In this document: in pieces, positions 1 through 6,231 of the stretch
Position numbering within the stretch: position 1 is the stretch's first letter
Layout: every line of letters starts with the position of its first letter
Assembly: GCA_003022905.1 (NCBI GenBank)
Contig: PXSE01000021.1
Span: 1,800 to 18,408 of the forward strand
DNA: 16,609 nucleotides
Source: Halobacteriales archaeon QS_9_68_42
Lineage (GTDB): Archaea; Halobacteriota; Halobacteria; Halobacteriales; Haloarculaceae
Reading direction: 5' to 3'
Notes under the pieces: generated by a model
Told to the model about the DNA's origin: nothing
The model's database searches: none
What the model saw: only the letters and a program-made list of their open reading frames with translations
Program-made: the position numbers and the translations under genes

Positions 1-231
1 CACCTCCAAGAACTCGTCAACGAGGGCATTCTCGAGAAGGTCTCGCTACCGAAAGACCAGCGGCAGAACGACCTTCCGTACACGTTCTACGGGCTCAGTG
101 AGGATGGCTGTGAGTTCCTGGCGGAACATGGGTTACTCCGTGCTGAGGAAACACTCACAGAGATTTATAGCAGCGTCGAAAAACCCGAAACAATCCAGCG
201 GTATGAAACCGCTCCTCGGCCCGAACGCTAA
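1..231 (+). CDS. C-terminal part of a winged-helix DNA-binding protein
   Basis: The frame is open from the first base and ends at TAA 229-231, giving 76 residues of a protein whose start lies outside the window. The visible part begins with a recognition-helix-like LQELVNEGILEKV, then a charged wing (PKDQRQNDLPYTFYGLSEDG) and a closing helix. This is the usual ending of small haloarchaeal MarR/ArsR/PadR-like winged-helix proteins, where YxLSxxG follows the wing. The tail after it (ETLTEIYSSVEKPETIQRYE) is helical and could be a dimerisation segment. The function is inferred to be transcriptional regulation; the target is unknown. No partner gene follows on the same strand. Family placement rests on this short fragment. 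Confidence 0.6.
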   Translation, partial: HLQELVNEGILEKVSLPKDQRQNDLPYTFYGLSEDGCEFLAEHGLLRAEETLTEIYSSVEKPETIQRYETAPRPER

Positions 232-270
232 CACCTCGGGCACGGATCGGCTGTTCCAGTTAGGTCTCTC

Positions 271-352
271 ATAGTGATTACCGTAAGTCATTTCGGTATC
301 GACCGCACGACTGCGTGCGGTCGTCCCGACACATAGGTACGGTGATCATTAT
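271..352. repeat. Nested palindromic element, copy 1
   Basis: Two 15-bp arms, 271-285 and 338-352, are inverted repeats of each other at 13 of 15 positions. Between them and on exactly the same centre is a perfect hairpin: 9-bp arms at 301-309 and 314-322 around the loop ACTG. A related hairpin occurs at 12837-12868, so this is a dispersed extragenic element rather than a chance palindrome. It sits between the winged-helix gene (ending 231) and the convergent minus-strand gene ending at 409, a position that would also suit a bidirectional transcription end signal, but no T-run is present. Confidence 0.55.
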
Positions 353-408
353 CAGATCGAGGCAACCGACCGGCCGCTGGCTCTCCCATCATCGACGCAG
401 TCGGGTTC

Positions 409-723
409 TCACCCGAAGTCTATACAGATCTGGTACTTCGGCTCCGGCCAGGAGACCCGCTGGCTCAGCACGATGGTTTCGACCGAGCGCAACTCCGATG
501 ACAGCTGCTCTTCGATGAGGGCACAGACTTCGTTCCGGACCGTGCTCGGTATCTCGTTTTGTGCGATCAGCTCGGCGACTCCGTCGGGAGACTCCGCTAT
601 GTTGACGCCCGACAGCTTGCTGTCGAGGGTTCGGATCTCCTTGATAATCCGTTCCTCGTCGGCAATAGTGAAATCCGCTGGATCCACCGCTTTGTGAAAT
701 GTGCTATGCTCTGTCGGTACCAT
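409..723 (-). CDS. Hypothetical acidic protein, unrecognised family
   Basis: This minus-strand frame encodes 104 residues from the ATG at 723; a GTG at 738 would add five residues. I do not recognise the family. The protein is acidic and predicted mostly helical, with a run IADEERIIKEIRTLDSKL near residue 20 and ALIEEQLSSELRSVETIVL near residue 70. There are no cysteine pairs, membrane segments or signal peptide. A TATA-like element on the minus strand at 781-787 (TTTATAT) lies 58 bases above the ATG and 43 above the GTG. Composition is less GC-rich than its neighbours and the flanks carry element remnants, so it looks like an accessory gene. It could also be a fragment of something larger, though its ends look natural. 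Confidence 0.55.
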   Translation of the reverse strand: MVPTEHSTFHKAVDPADFTIADEERIIKEIRTLDSKLSGVNIAESPDGVAELIAQNEIPSTVRNEVCALIEEQLSSELRSVETIVLSQRVSWPEPKYQICIDFG

Positions 724-746
724 TTGTGAACACTCCACTAATTTCT

Positions 747-787
747 ATTGTACTCAATTGTACGGTAATTGATTCCCTGAATATAAA
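747..787 (-). promoter_or_regulatory. Candidate promoter and phased repeats upstream of the 409-723 gene
   Basis: On the minus strand the TATA-like sequence TTTATAT lies at 781-787. Between it and the gene, TTGTAC occurs at 748-753 and again at 758-763, exactly 10 bp apart, and ATTG recurs at 747, 757 and 768. Such helical phasing near the expected transcription start would suit a bound regulator. This is an inference from spacing only. Confidence 0.35.
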
Positions 788-884
788 TCTACCGCGCCGA
801 TTTGGTCCGGGTCGCCGAGAGGCTTTGAATACGGCACTATGCACTTGCCTCCATGAGTACGGCATAGCTAACATCCCCACCGGA

Positions 885-967
885 GGAATCCCACGGTTTC
901 AGCCGTGGATTTTCGCCCCGAAATTTCTATCTTGGTTCAGCGAGAGAATCCCGGCCTTCAGGCCGGG
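885..967. mobile_element. Relic hairpins resembling an IS200/IS605 terminus
   Basis: Two hairpins occur in tandem, each preceded by GAATCCC. The first has stem CCACGG (891-896) and CCGTGG (903-908). The second has stem CCCGGCC (950-956) and GGCCGGG (961-967) around TTCA. IS200/IS605-family elements carry subterminal hairpins of this kind, and read on the minus strand these resemble the hairpin-plus-TTTCC modules of the insertion at 7062-7471. No transposase or TnpB coding sequence remains nearby. The 739-1089 stretch has no other gene that I can support; a T7 run at 1002-1008 follows a short GC stem and could end plus-strand transcripts. Confidence 0.4.
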
Positions 968-1089
968 CATGAATCGCGTAAGCCTCGGGGAGTGCCGGGG
1001 GTTTTTTTGCCCGGTCGCCATGTCCGGAAATGGTCCGCGATATCGGAAAAATGGGAAGCGTACCGCGTCGGAGGTAAAGCGAAAGAACC

Positions 1090-1548
1090 CTACGCGATGT
1101 CGCGGCTGGTGTCGATTTCGACCTCGTCGGACAGTTCCAGCTTGATGACGTCCGACATCGCCCGGCCGCCCCGGAACTTCGGGACTGCCAGCCGGTTTTC
1201 GATGCGGTCGCCCTCGTCGAGGGTGTCGACGGGGTCGACGATGAGGTTGGACTCTTCGGGCAGCGCCGAGACGAGTTTGGTGGTGTTGTCCAGCGGTGCC
1301 TCGCCGGTGACGTCCCGCACGGTCGGATCGCCCGTGCTGGTTTCGGCGTTGTCGATGCTGTTGGAGACGAACTCGCCGGTCCGGTTGAGAGAGAGGTACA
1401 GCGTTCCGCGGGTGGCCGTGAGTTCGTAGAGGAACAGTTCGGCCTGGCTGGCGGGCTGGGCGCACAGTGCGACGATGCTTCCGGGGGGAATGCCTCCGTT
1501 GAGCTTCCGGTCGAGCACGTCGATACCGGTTGGGAGGCGATCGCTCAT
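1090..1548 (-). CDS. RecA/KaiC-like (RAD55-type) protein lacking Walker A
   Basis: The ATG at 1548 gives 152 residues ending at TAG 1090-1092. The N-terminus MSDRLPTGIDVLDRKLNGGIPPGSIV matches the opening of the KaiC/RAD55 branch of RecA-fold ATPases, in which a glycine-rich P-loop GKT/S should follow. Here the corresponding stretch reads ALCAQPASQAELFLYEL with no lysine and no GKS/T, while a Walker B-like hydrophobic strand ending in aspartate (SNLIVDPVDTLDE) is kept. At 152 residues it is shorter than a full KaiC domain (about 230). It is therefore probably a non-catalytic RecA-fold protein, perhaps regulatory. A TATA-like TTAATC at 1573-1578 lies 25-30 bp above the start, suggesting a leaderless transcript divergent from pyrB. 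The link to pyrimidine synthesis is positional only. Confidence 0.75.
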   Translation of the reverse strand: MSDRLPTGIDVLDRKLNGGIPPGSIVALCAQPASQAELFLYELTATRGTLYLSLNRTGEFVSNSIDNAETSTGDPTVRDVTGEAPLDNTTKLVSALPEESNLIVDPVDTLDEGDRIENRLAVPKFRGGRAMSDVIKLELSDEVEIDTSRDIA

Positions 1549-1572
1549 CGACTCATGGTTAGTACTCCGACT

Positions 1573-1578
1573 GATTAA
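1573..1578 (-). promoter_or_regulatory. TATA-like box for the 1090-1548 gene
   Basis: TTAATC on the minus strand is centred about 27 bp above the ATG at 1548, the spacing expected for a leaderless haloarchaeal transcript. Confidence 0.45.
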
Positions 1579-1675
1579 GGTTTCTGGCACCTCGGCGGCC
1601 GTCGGCCGGGGAGCGGGCCGACGAGCGCGGCGTCGGTCGGGGGATTGAAGAACGTCCGAACCGGGGGTTCGGGTA

Positions 1676-2575
1676 ATGCGCCACGACCACCTCATCAGCG
1701 CGAAACAGCTGTCGCGTGGCGACATCGAGGCGGTGCTGGACCGGGCCGCCGAGTTCGCGGCCGACCCCGACGCCGCCGAGGGCGGGGCGGGCCGGGTACT
1801 CGGGCTATGCTTCTTCGAGCCCAGCACCCGCACGAAAATGTCGTTCGACGCCGCAATGAACCGACTCGGGGGCGACACCATCGACATGGGAAGCGTCGAA
1901 TCCTCCTCGGTCAAGAAGGGAGAGAGCCTCGCCGACACTGTCCGGGTCCTCGAGGGGTACGCCGACGCGCTCGTGCTCCGGCACCCCTCCGAGGGGTCGG
2001 CCAAGCTCGCGAGCGAGTTCGTCGACGTGCCCGTCATCAACGCCGGCGACGGCGCCGGCCAGCACCCAACGCAGACGCTGTTGGACCTCTACACCATCCG
2101 GGAGAACGCCGGCTTCGATGACCTCACCGTCGGCATCATGGGCGATCTGAAGTACGGCCGGACGGTCCACTCGCTGGCCCACGCGCTGACGAACGTCGGC
2201 GCCAGCCAGCACTTCATCAGTCCCGAGAGCCTCCAGTTGCCGCGGGGGGTCCGGTACGACCTCCACGAGACGGGCGCCCAAGTGCGCGAGCATACCGACA
2301 TCGAAGAGGTGCTCGGGACACTGGACGTCCTCTACGTCACCCGCATCCAGCGCGAGCGGTTCCCCGACGAGAACGAGTACAGAAAGGTCGCCGGCGAGTA
2401 CCGCATCGACGCCGACCTACTGGAGTCGGCCCGCGACGACCTGACGGTGATGCACCCGTTGCCCCGGGTCGATGAGATCGCGCCGGACGTCGACGAAACC
2501 GACCACGCGACCTACTTCGAACAGGCCCACAACGGCGTCCCCGTTCGGATGGCGCTCCTAGACCAGATGCTATGA
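1676..2575 (+). CDS. pyrB: Aspartate carbamoyltransferase catalytic subunit
   Basis: This 299-residue protein catalyses carbamoyl phosphate + L-aspartate to N-carbamoyl-aspartate, the committed step of de novo pyrimidine synthesis, in the cytoplasm. The length matches the family (about 305). The carbamoyl-phosphate loop [12 protein letters not shown] is at residues 46-57 (Ser50, Thr51, Arg52, Thr53). The mobile loop [11 protein letters not shown] with the catalytic lysine (Lys81) is at 78-88, LRHPSEG at 101-107, [12 protein letters not shown] with the active-site histidine (His130) at 128-139, [12 protein letters not shown] at 156-167 and the aspartate-binding [10 protein letters not shown] at 259-268. 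The stop overlaps the start of pyrI by four bases (ATGA), so the two subunits are almost certainly co-translated. The gene diverges from the RecA-fold gene at 1090-1548. I see no strong TATA box or attenuator. Confidence 0.98.
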   Translation: MRHDHLISAKQLSRGDIEAVLDRAAEFAADPDAAEGGAGRVLGLCFFEPSTRTKMSFDAAMNRLGGDTIDMGSVESSSVKKGESLADTVRVLEGYADALVLRHPSEGSAKLASEFVDVPVINAGDGAGQHPTQTLLDLYTIRENAGFDDLTVGIMGDLKYGRTVHSLAHALTNVGASQHFISPESLQLPRGVRYDLHETGAQVREHTDIEEVLGTLDVLYVTRIQRERFPDENEYRKVAGEYRIDADLLESARDDLTVMHPLPRVDEIAPDVDETDHATYFEQAHNGVPVRMALLDQML

Positions 2576-3033
2576 CAGAGACAGAGCTCCGCGTTTCCAA
2601 GATCGAGAACGGCACCGTCATCGACCACATCACGGCCGGCCAGGCGGTGAACGTCCTGGCCATCCTCGGCATCGACGGCACCTCCGGCGAGGAAGTCTCC
2701 GTCGGCATGAACGTTCCCTCGGACCGTCTGGGCCGGAAGGACGTCGTCAAGGTCGAGGGCCGCGAGCTGAGCCAGGACGAGGTGGACGTGCTGTCGCTCA
2801 TCGCGCCCGCGGCGACCATCAACATCATCCGGGAGTTCGAGGTCGCCGAGAAGCACCGCGTCTCCCGGCCCGCGGAGGTCACCGGCGTCCTCTCGTGTCC
2901 AAACGCCAACTGCATCACCACCGAGAACGAACCCGTCGACTCGCGGTTCGAGGTGCTTGAGGAGGGCGTCCGCTGTACCTACTGCGACACCATCATCCGG
3001 GAAGCCATCGCTACCCACATCGGCGTCGAGTAG
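2572..3033 (+). CDS. pyrI: Aspartate carbamoyltransferase regulatory subunit
   Basis: This 153-residue protein is the regulatory chain of the archaeal and enterobacterial-type ATCase dodecamer. It binds CTP/ATP through its N-terminal allosteric domain and contacts PyrB through a C-terminal zinc domain. The opening [18 protein letters not shown] is the family signature. The zinc ligands are visible as Cys109, Cys114, Cys135 and Cys138 (CPNANC and CTYC). The length equals the usual 150-155 residues. The start ATG overlaps the pyrB stop. After the stop the transcript would run into the hairpin-rich element at 3088-3388, which could serve as its 3' end. Confidence 0.97.
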   Translation: MTETELRVSKIENGTVIDHITAGQAVNVLAILGIDGTSGEEVSVGMNVPSDRLGRKDVVKVEGRELSQDEVDVLSLIAPAATINIIREFEVAEKHRVSRPAEVTGVLSCPNANCITTENEPVDSRFEVLEEGVRCTYCDTIIREAIATHIGVE

Positions 3034-3087
3034 GCACCCGGGCGGCCGTACCGCACCCCGGACCGCCGGCTGACGCCCGTTCGCCGG

Positions 3088-3388
3088 TAGTGTTCAGATA
3101 AGCACTGACCGACGAGCCAGTTTCTGCTGGCCGATCAACTGACTCCTGGCGGACTGAAAGGGCGAGGCATTGCGTGGCGGCGAAGCCGCCACGTTAGACG
3201 GCGGCCGGTGGAACCGGCCGCCCACTCGGCGAACCCGGACGACGCAAGCCGCGAGGGACCGGAGGTCCCTCGGCCCGCTCGGAGGCGACGAAGTCGCCTC
3301 GAGCCGTGCGAGCGGGCCTCCGGCCCGCGAGCAGAAGTCGAGAGCGCCGAGGGCTTTCTGGACCCTGGAATCCTTTATCTGAACACTA
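3088..3388. repeat. 301-bp hairpin element with 14-bp terminal inverted repeats, copy 1
   Basis: The ends are perfect inverted repeats: TAGTGTTCAGATAA at 3088-3101 and its complement at 3375-3388. Inside the left end is a hairpin AGTGT/GCACT (3089-3093, 3102-3106) around TCAGATAA, then GCCAG-TTTCTG-CTGGC, then the string CCTGGCGGACTGAAAGG. The middle is a row of near-perfect stem-loops, each with a short loop, for example TGGCGGC-GAA-GCCGCCA, GAGGGAC-CGGAG-GTCCCTC and GAGGCGAC-GAA-GTCGCCTC. No protein is supported here: translated frames are arginine- and proline-rich. The 6232-6385 region is a diverged, shorter copy. It could be a MITE-like element, a structured RNA, or both; I do not recognise a named family. 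Confidence 0.65.
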
Positions 3389-3440
3389 TCCGTTCGCCCG
3401 GGGGAAAGGTTATGCTCCCGCCCGCCGAGAGATAGCGTGT

Positions 3441-3509
3441 ATGTCGAAGAAAATACTCGCGCTGGTCCTCGTCGCCGCCGTCGTCCTCGTGTACGCGATA
3501 AAGCGGTAA
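3441..3509 (+). CDS. 22-residue single-helix membrane microprotein
   Basis: An ATG at 3441 opens a 22-codon frame ending at TAA 3507-3509. The product starts MSKK, continues with about 16 aliphatic residues (ILALVLVAAVVLVYAI) and ends KR. That is a minimal transmembrane helix with basic residues at both tips. A TATA-like stretch (AGGTTATG, about 3406-3413) lies some 28 bases upstream, the right distance for a leaderless message. I do not recognise a family. A stretch of 16 consecutive hydrophobic codons exactly bounded by charges is unlikely to be noise, but conservation would be needed to prove expression. It follows the TIR element and precedes the 3591 gene on the same strand. Confidence 0.45.
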   Translation: MSKKILALVLVAAVVLVYAIKR

Positions 3510-3590
3510 CGCCAACCGACGACCGAGTACAGGCCTCCGACCACCCGTTCCTTTCGAACGACTTACGCCCGCGGAGGCCGGACTCCGGGT

Positions 3591-4457
3591 ATGTACGGCG
3601 TCGTCACGCGGAACGACGAGGAGACGCGGTGGCCGGAGTTCGACCGCGCGTTCTACGAGGTCAAAGACGTTACCGGTCGCTCCGCGGAGCCGGTCGAGTC
3701 GGCCGTCAGCATGGTCTCGTGTTTCGGTGACAACGCCGCCGCCGAGGAGAACCCCGACCTGGTGCCGGTGACGCCCGAGGGCCAGCCGGCCACCCGCGAG
3801 CGGACCCACTTCGACTGGGCGTACGTCTGCCCGACCCACGAGGAGTACCGCGCCGGCCTGCTGGAGATAATCGAGGACTGTACGGCGGTCACCCCCGATG
3901 TCCGACTGGACGACGTGGGCTTTCCGCGGCCGGAGTACTGCTACTGTGAGCGGTGCAACGAGCAGTTCGCCGACTGGGTCGAGCGCCGCCACGAGGCCGG
4001 CGAGGGGCCGCCGCCCGCCGAGACCGGCCCCGAGGACCGCTACGAGTGGCGCGCGTCGGTCATCACGGAGTTCCTCGAGGCCGCCGTCGAACGGGTTCCC
4101 GGCCGGACCTACATGACGCTGTACCCCGACCCCTACGAGGGTCACCTGTACGAGCGGGCCGGCATCGACCTCGAGGCCGCCGAGGCGCTGGTCGACGAGT
4201 TCGTCGTCCCGCTGTACGACACCCATTACGGGACGACCTACTGGCTGGAGACCATCGCCAGCGGGTTCCGGGACCGCCTGGAGACGCCGGTCAGCGTCGA
4301 GCTGTACGCCGTGAACGTCGAGGTCGACGACCTGATTCACGCCGCCGAGGTGGCCGGCGAGTACGGCGAGTCGGTGCTGTTCGGGCCGCGAGCACGTCCT
4401 CGCGGTCGCGGGTGTCCTCGGGCACCGCCTCGGGGGCGAACCATCGCGCCGCGGTGA
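3591..4457 (+). CDS. Conserved haloarchaeal protein with CYCERC motif; 3' end altered
   Basis: The ATG at 3591 begins a 288-residue frame; a TATA-like CTTACG at about 3562-3567 lies 24-29 bp upstream. The first 265 residues look like a genuine globular protein. They include DVRLDDVGFPRPEYCYCERCNEQF (about 103-126, cysteines at 117, 119 and 122), a pattern seen in TIM-barrel glycoside-hydrolase-like proteins, and strand-like segments TYMTLYPD and VSVELYAVNV. Substrate and function are unknown; the hydrolase resemblance is an inference from one motif. After SVLFG (residue 265, about 4385) the sequence turns into arginine/proline-rich residues that are simply the antisense of the Nudix gene. The native C-terminus therefore appears lost, probably by a deletion that also removed the end of the convergent gene. 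Confidence 0.7.
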   Translation: MYGVVTRNDEETRWPEFDRAFYEVKDVTGRSAEPVESAVSMVSCFGDNAAAEENPDLVPVTPEGQPATRERTHFDWAYVCPTHEEYRAGLLEIIEDCTAVTPDVRLDDVGFPRPEYCYCERCNEQFADWVERRHEAGEGPPPAETGPEDRYEWRASVITEFLEAAVERVPGRTYMTLYPDPYEGHLYERAGIDLEAAEALVDEFVVPLYDTHYGTTYWLETIASGFRDRLETPVSVELYAVNVEVDDLIHAAEVAGEYGESVLFGPRARPRGRGCPRAPPRGRTIAPR

Positions 4458-4932
4458 TTTCGCCGTCGGGGTCAGCGACGGCCGTCTCTGTCGTCGTCGC
4501 CCGCGCCCGGAACACCGGCATCACGCCCCACGTCTCGTTGCCGTCACACCGCACCTCAACACGGACGAGCATCGCAAGCCCCTCGTAGCTGGCGTCGACG
4601 CCGGCCTCCTCGTGCAGTTCGCGCTCGGCCGTCTCCCGGAACGTCTCGCCGTCCTCGATGTCGCCGCCGGGGAGGACCCACTGGCCGACGCCCTCGTGGC
4701 GGACGAGGAGCAGTTCCCCGGAGGGCCGGTAGACGAGCGTGTGGGCGCCGTAGGGGGCGCCGGTCACCTCGATGCGCTCGGCGAGGGTTCGGAACCGGCG
4801 GCGGCCGACCCGCTTGTGGTAGGTCCGCTCAAGGTACCCGGCGTCGTGGCGCTCGGCGAGGCGGTGGTAGGTCCGCTCTGCGGTCCGGGCGGCCTCGTCG
4901 GCGAGGTACCACAGGCCGTCGATGGCGGTCAC
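4291..4932 (-). CDS. Nudix hydrolase, 3' end altered
   Basis: This is a Nudix-fold hydrolase that cleaves nucleoside diphosphates linked to another moiety; the substrate cannot be read from sequence. From the GTG at 4932 the protein is 213 residues. A helical N-terminal part (about 1-58) precedes the Nudix domain. The box is perfect: Gly90-x5-Glu96-x7-Arg104-Glu105-Leu106-x-Glu108-Glu109-x-Gly111-Val112. Similarity to a natural protein ends near REDVLAAR (residue 184, 4381). The last 29 residues are arginine-rich antisense of the convergent 3591 gene. I chose the GTG because frames further upstream run across the divergent gene at 4991. A stretch around 4961-4970 is T-rich on the plus strand and could serve as promoter for both divergent genes. 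Confidence 0.85.
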   Translation of the reverse strand: MTAIDGLWYLADEAARTAERTYHRLAERHDAGYLERTYHKRVGRRRFRTLAERIEVTGAPYGAHTLVYRPSGELLLVRHEGVGQWVLPGGDIEDGETFRETAERELHEEAGVDASYEGLAMLVRVEVRCDGNETWGVMPVFRARATTTETAVADPDGEITAARWFAPEAVPEDTRDREDVLAARTAPTRRTRRPPRRRESGRRPRRSRRTARR

Positions 4933-4990
4933 GGTACCACCGGGAACGGCGAAACGACGGGCTTTTTCGGCCCGAACCAGAACCGCAGGT

Positions 4991-5173
4991 ATGGGATTCG
5001 AGAAGGGAGACCACGTCGTCTTCCACGACAAGCACAGCGAGTACGACGGCGAGACCGGCGAGGTGACGCAGGTCTCCGAGACGATGTTCGGCGACGACAC
5101 CTACATCGTCCAGTTCGAGGAGGGCCAAGAGGCCGGCATTCCCGAGGACGCGCTCGAAGCCGCCGAGGAGTAG
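4991..5173 (+). CDS. Small DUF1918-like SH3-fold protein
   Basis: The 60-residue product begins GFEKGDHVVFHDKHSEYDGE and continues with GEVTQVSETMFGDDTYIVQF, the alternating-strand pattern of DUF1918-type small barrels in which a GDxVV start is followed by a GxVxxV strand and a YxVxF strand. The molecular role is unknown. The start ATG lies about 25 bp after the T-rich patch GCTTTTTCGG (4960-4969), and the transcript is probably leaderless. It ends four bases before the next start at 5178, so the two genes form an operon. Highly acidic C-terminus (EDALEAAEE) is typical of halophiles. Confidence 0.75.
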   Translation: MGFEKGDHVVFHDKHSEYDGETGEVTQVSETMFGDDTYIVQFEEGQEAGIPEDALEAAEE

Positions 5174-5177
5174 CCGG

Positions 5178-5615
5178 ATGAGCGCCGTCCCGTTCCACTA
5201 CGTCGACCTCCGGACGTTCTGTTATGCGACGGAGGACGAAAAGCGGGTCAGGGCGGCACTGCGGACCTTTCTGCCGGAGGAGACCGACATCGAGCGGGAG
5301 GAGACGGAAGGCCACAACGGCGACCGCATCCTCGTGCTGTCGGTGCGCCTGGAGCGTGCCGACGACGTCCGGCACGTGCTCTCGCGGCTGGCGGAAATCG
5401 AGGACTTCGAGGGCCTCATGACGGAACTGGACGACCGCATCGACGACAACTGCGCGTTCTTCCTCGGCCTCGACAAGCAGGCCGCCTACGGCGGCCGCGT
5501 CGAGCTGGGCGACGGCCTCATGCTCCGCGGGAAGGTCGAGGCCTACCCCGCGAAGCGCGAGCGGGCCATCGAGACGGCCGAAGAGGCGCTCGAGGACTTA
5601 GCCGAGGCGGCCTAA
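5178..5615 (+). CDS. RNA-binding protein of the COG1325 / exosome-associated type
   Basis: The 145-residue protein matches the archaeal RNA-binding family COG1325 (PF01877), often labelled a predicted exosome subunit. The recognisable features are the N-terminal VDLRTFCYATEDEKRVRAALR, the central GDRILVLSVRLERADDVRHVLSRL and the closing FLGLDKQAAYGGRVELGDG, followed by VEAYPAKRERAIE. The family is about 130-150 residues, so this is full length. It presumably acts in RNA processing in the cytoplasm; that is family knowledge, not shown here. It is downstream of and almost touching the 4991-5173 gene. The 5616-5730 stretch after it contains only the decayed toxin tail. Confidence 0.85.
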   Translation: MSAVPFHYVDLRTFCYATEDEKRVRAALRTFLPEETDIEREETEGHNGDRILVLSVRLERADDVRHVLSRLAEIEDFEGLMTELDDRIDDNCAFFLGLDKQAAYGGRVELGDGLMLRGKVEAYPAKRERAIETAEEALEDLAEAA

Positions 5616-5668
5616 ACCGGGCGTTCGACGGCCTCGACGGCTCGGGGCCGCCAAGAACGCCCGGGCAT

Positions 5669-5850
5669 CTACATGCGCTCGGACGGTGTCGACAGGCCGG
5701 CGCGGTGCAAGATGCGGTCCCTCCCTCCCCAACAGCGTCTACTGTCACGAGGCGAGGCAGATTCAGCAGTAGCTCGGCACGGTCCACATGCGCAAAGTTC
5801 GAGAGAGCGGTAGTGTCGAGAACCGTCGCGTTTGTCGGCGCGTCCGTCAT
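5669..5850 (-). pseudogene. Truncated PIN-domain toxin (DUF3368/VapC-like)
   Basis: Starting at ATG 5850, 40 codons read as a typical PIN N-terminus: NATVLDTTALSNFAHVDR, with the first metal-binding aspartate at residue 12 and the conserved serine-asparagine, then LLLNLPRLVTVDAV. After about 5731 the frame degenerates into low-quality sequence and would run antisense into the RNA-binding gene. A different minus frame carries RILHRAGLSTPSERM with a stop at 5669-5671, plausibly the original C-terminus brought close by a deletion of the middle. A whole PIN domain needs about 130-160 residues and four acidic ligands, so this is inactive. Its ATG overlaps the antitoxin stop by four bases, confirming the former operon. 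Confidence 0.75.
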
Positions 5851-6173
5851 TCGAGGTTGCGAGCGGCCTCGATATTATCCTTCGCGGCATCCATGTCTTC
5901 GGGACCGAACCGCAGTTCTACACCTTCTTCTCGCAGTTTATCCCGCATCTCGAACCGGTTGACGCCGGCAAGCCGGGCGGCCGTTCCGAGGGTACTCTCG
6001 CCGTTCTTGTACAATGACACCGCAGCCGCAATCCGTGCGTTCTGGTTCTCTTCGAAATACTCGCGGAGAACATGGCGAATGGCGTCGCTCTTGTTTTCGA
6101 AGATTCCCGCTCTAACGGCCCCTTCCATGAGGTCGGTGAGGTCGTCCGGAACAGTGGCGGTGGTCCGGGACAT
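5847..6173 (-). CDS. UPF0175-like antitoxin with ribbon-helix-helix N-terminus
   Basis: This 108-residue protein has a ribbon-helix-helix-like N-terminal part (about 3-43: TTATVPDDLTDLMEGAVRAG, then KSDAIRHVLREYF). It is followed by a UPF0175-type segment (about 44-95) with a helix-turn-helix, STLGTAARLAGVNRFEMRDKL. UPF0175 proteins are known partners of DUF3368 PIN toxins, and here the next gene is exactly such a toxin, overlapping by ATGA but broken. The antitoxin itself looks intact. It likely binds its own promoter: TTATGTAT at 6198-6205 lies 25-32 bp above the start and a CACGTG palindrome (6188-6193) sits between. Retention of an antitoxin without its toxin could reflect recent decay or a protective role against related toxins. 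Confidence 0.8.
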   Translation of the reverse strand: MSRTTATVPDDLTDLMEGAVRAGIFENKSDAIRHVLREYFEENQNARIAAAVSLYKNGESTLGTAARLAGVNRFEMRDKLREEGVELRFGPEDMDAAKDNIEAARNLE

Positions 6174-6187
6174 GTCGTGATCTCACA

Positions 6188-6206
6188 CACGTGCTTCATA
6201 CATAAT
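6188..6206 (-). promoter_or_regulatory. Promoter and possible operator of the UPF0175-like antitoxin
   Basis: On the minus strand the TATA-like TTATGTAT occupies 6198-6205. The palindrome CACGTG at 6188-6193 lies between it and the ATG at 6173, where an autorepressing antitoxin could bind. The operator role is inferred. Confidence 0.45.
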
Positions 6207-6231
6207 GTGCATTTTGGTGAAGGGCAGACGC

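Noticed and set aside
1001..1013. T7 run after a GC stem as terminator of the 1090-1548 gene
   Set aside because: The T-run is on the plus strand, so it could not end the minus-strand transcript; no plus-strand gene is supported there.
899..1465. Long minus-strand frame and plus-strand frame across 899-1465
   Set aside because: They overlap the 1090-1548 gene in other frames and are arginine/proline-rich shadows without family features.
3170..3435. Plus-strand frames across the TIR element
   Set aside because: Composition is that of translated GC-rich hairpins; no conserved domain and the region is structured non-coding sequence.
3375..4340. 321-residue minus-strand frame opposite the 3591 gene
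   Set aside because: Valine/arginine/glycine-rich antisense of a clear gene, typical of high-GC shadow frames.
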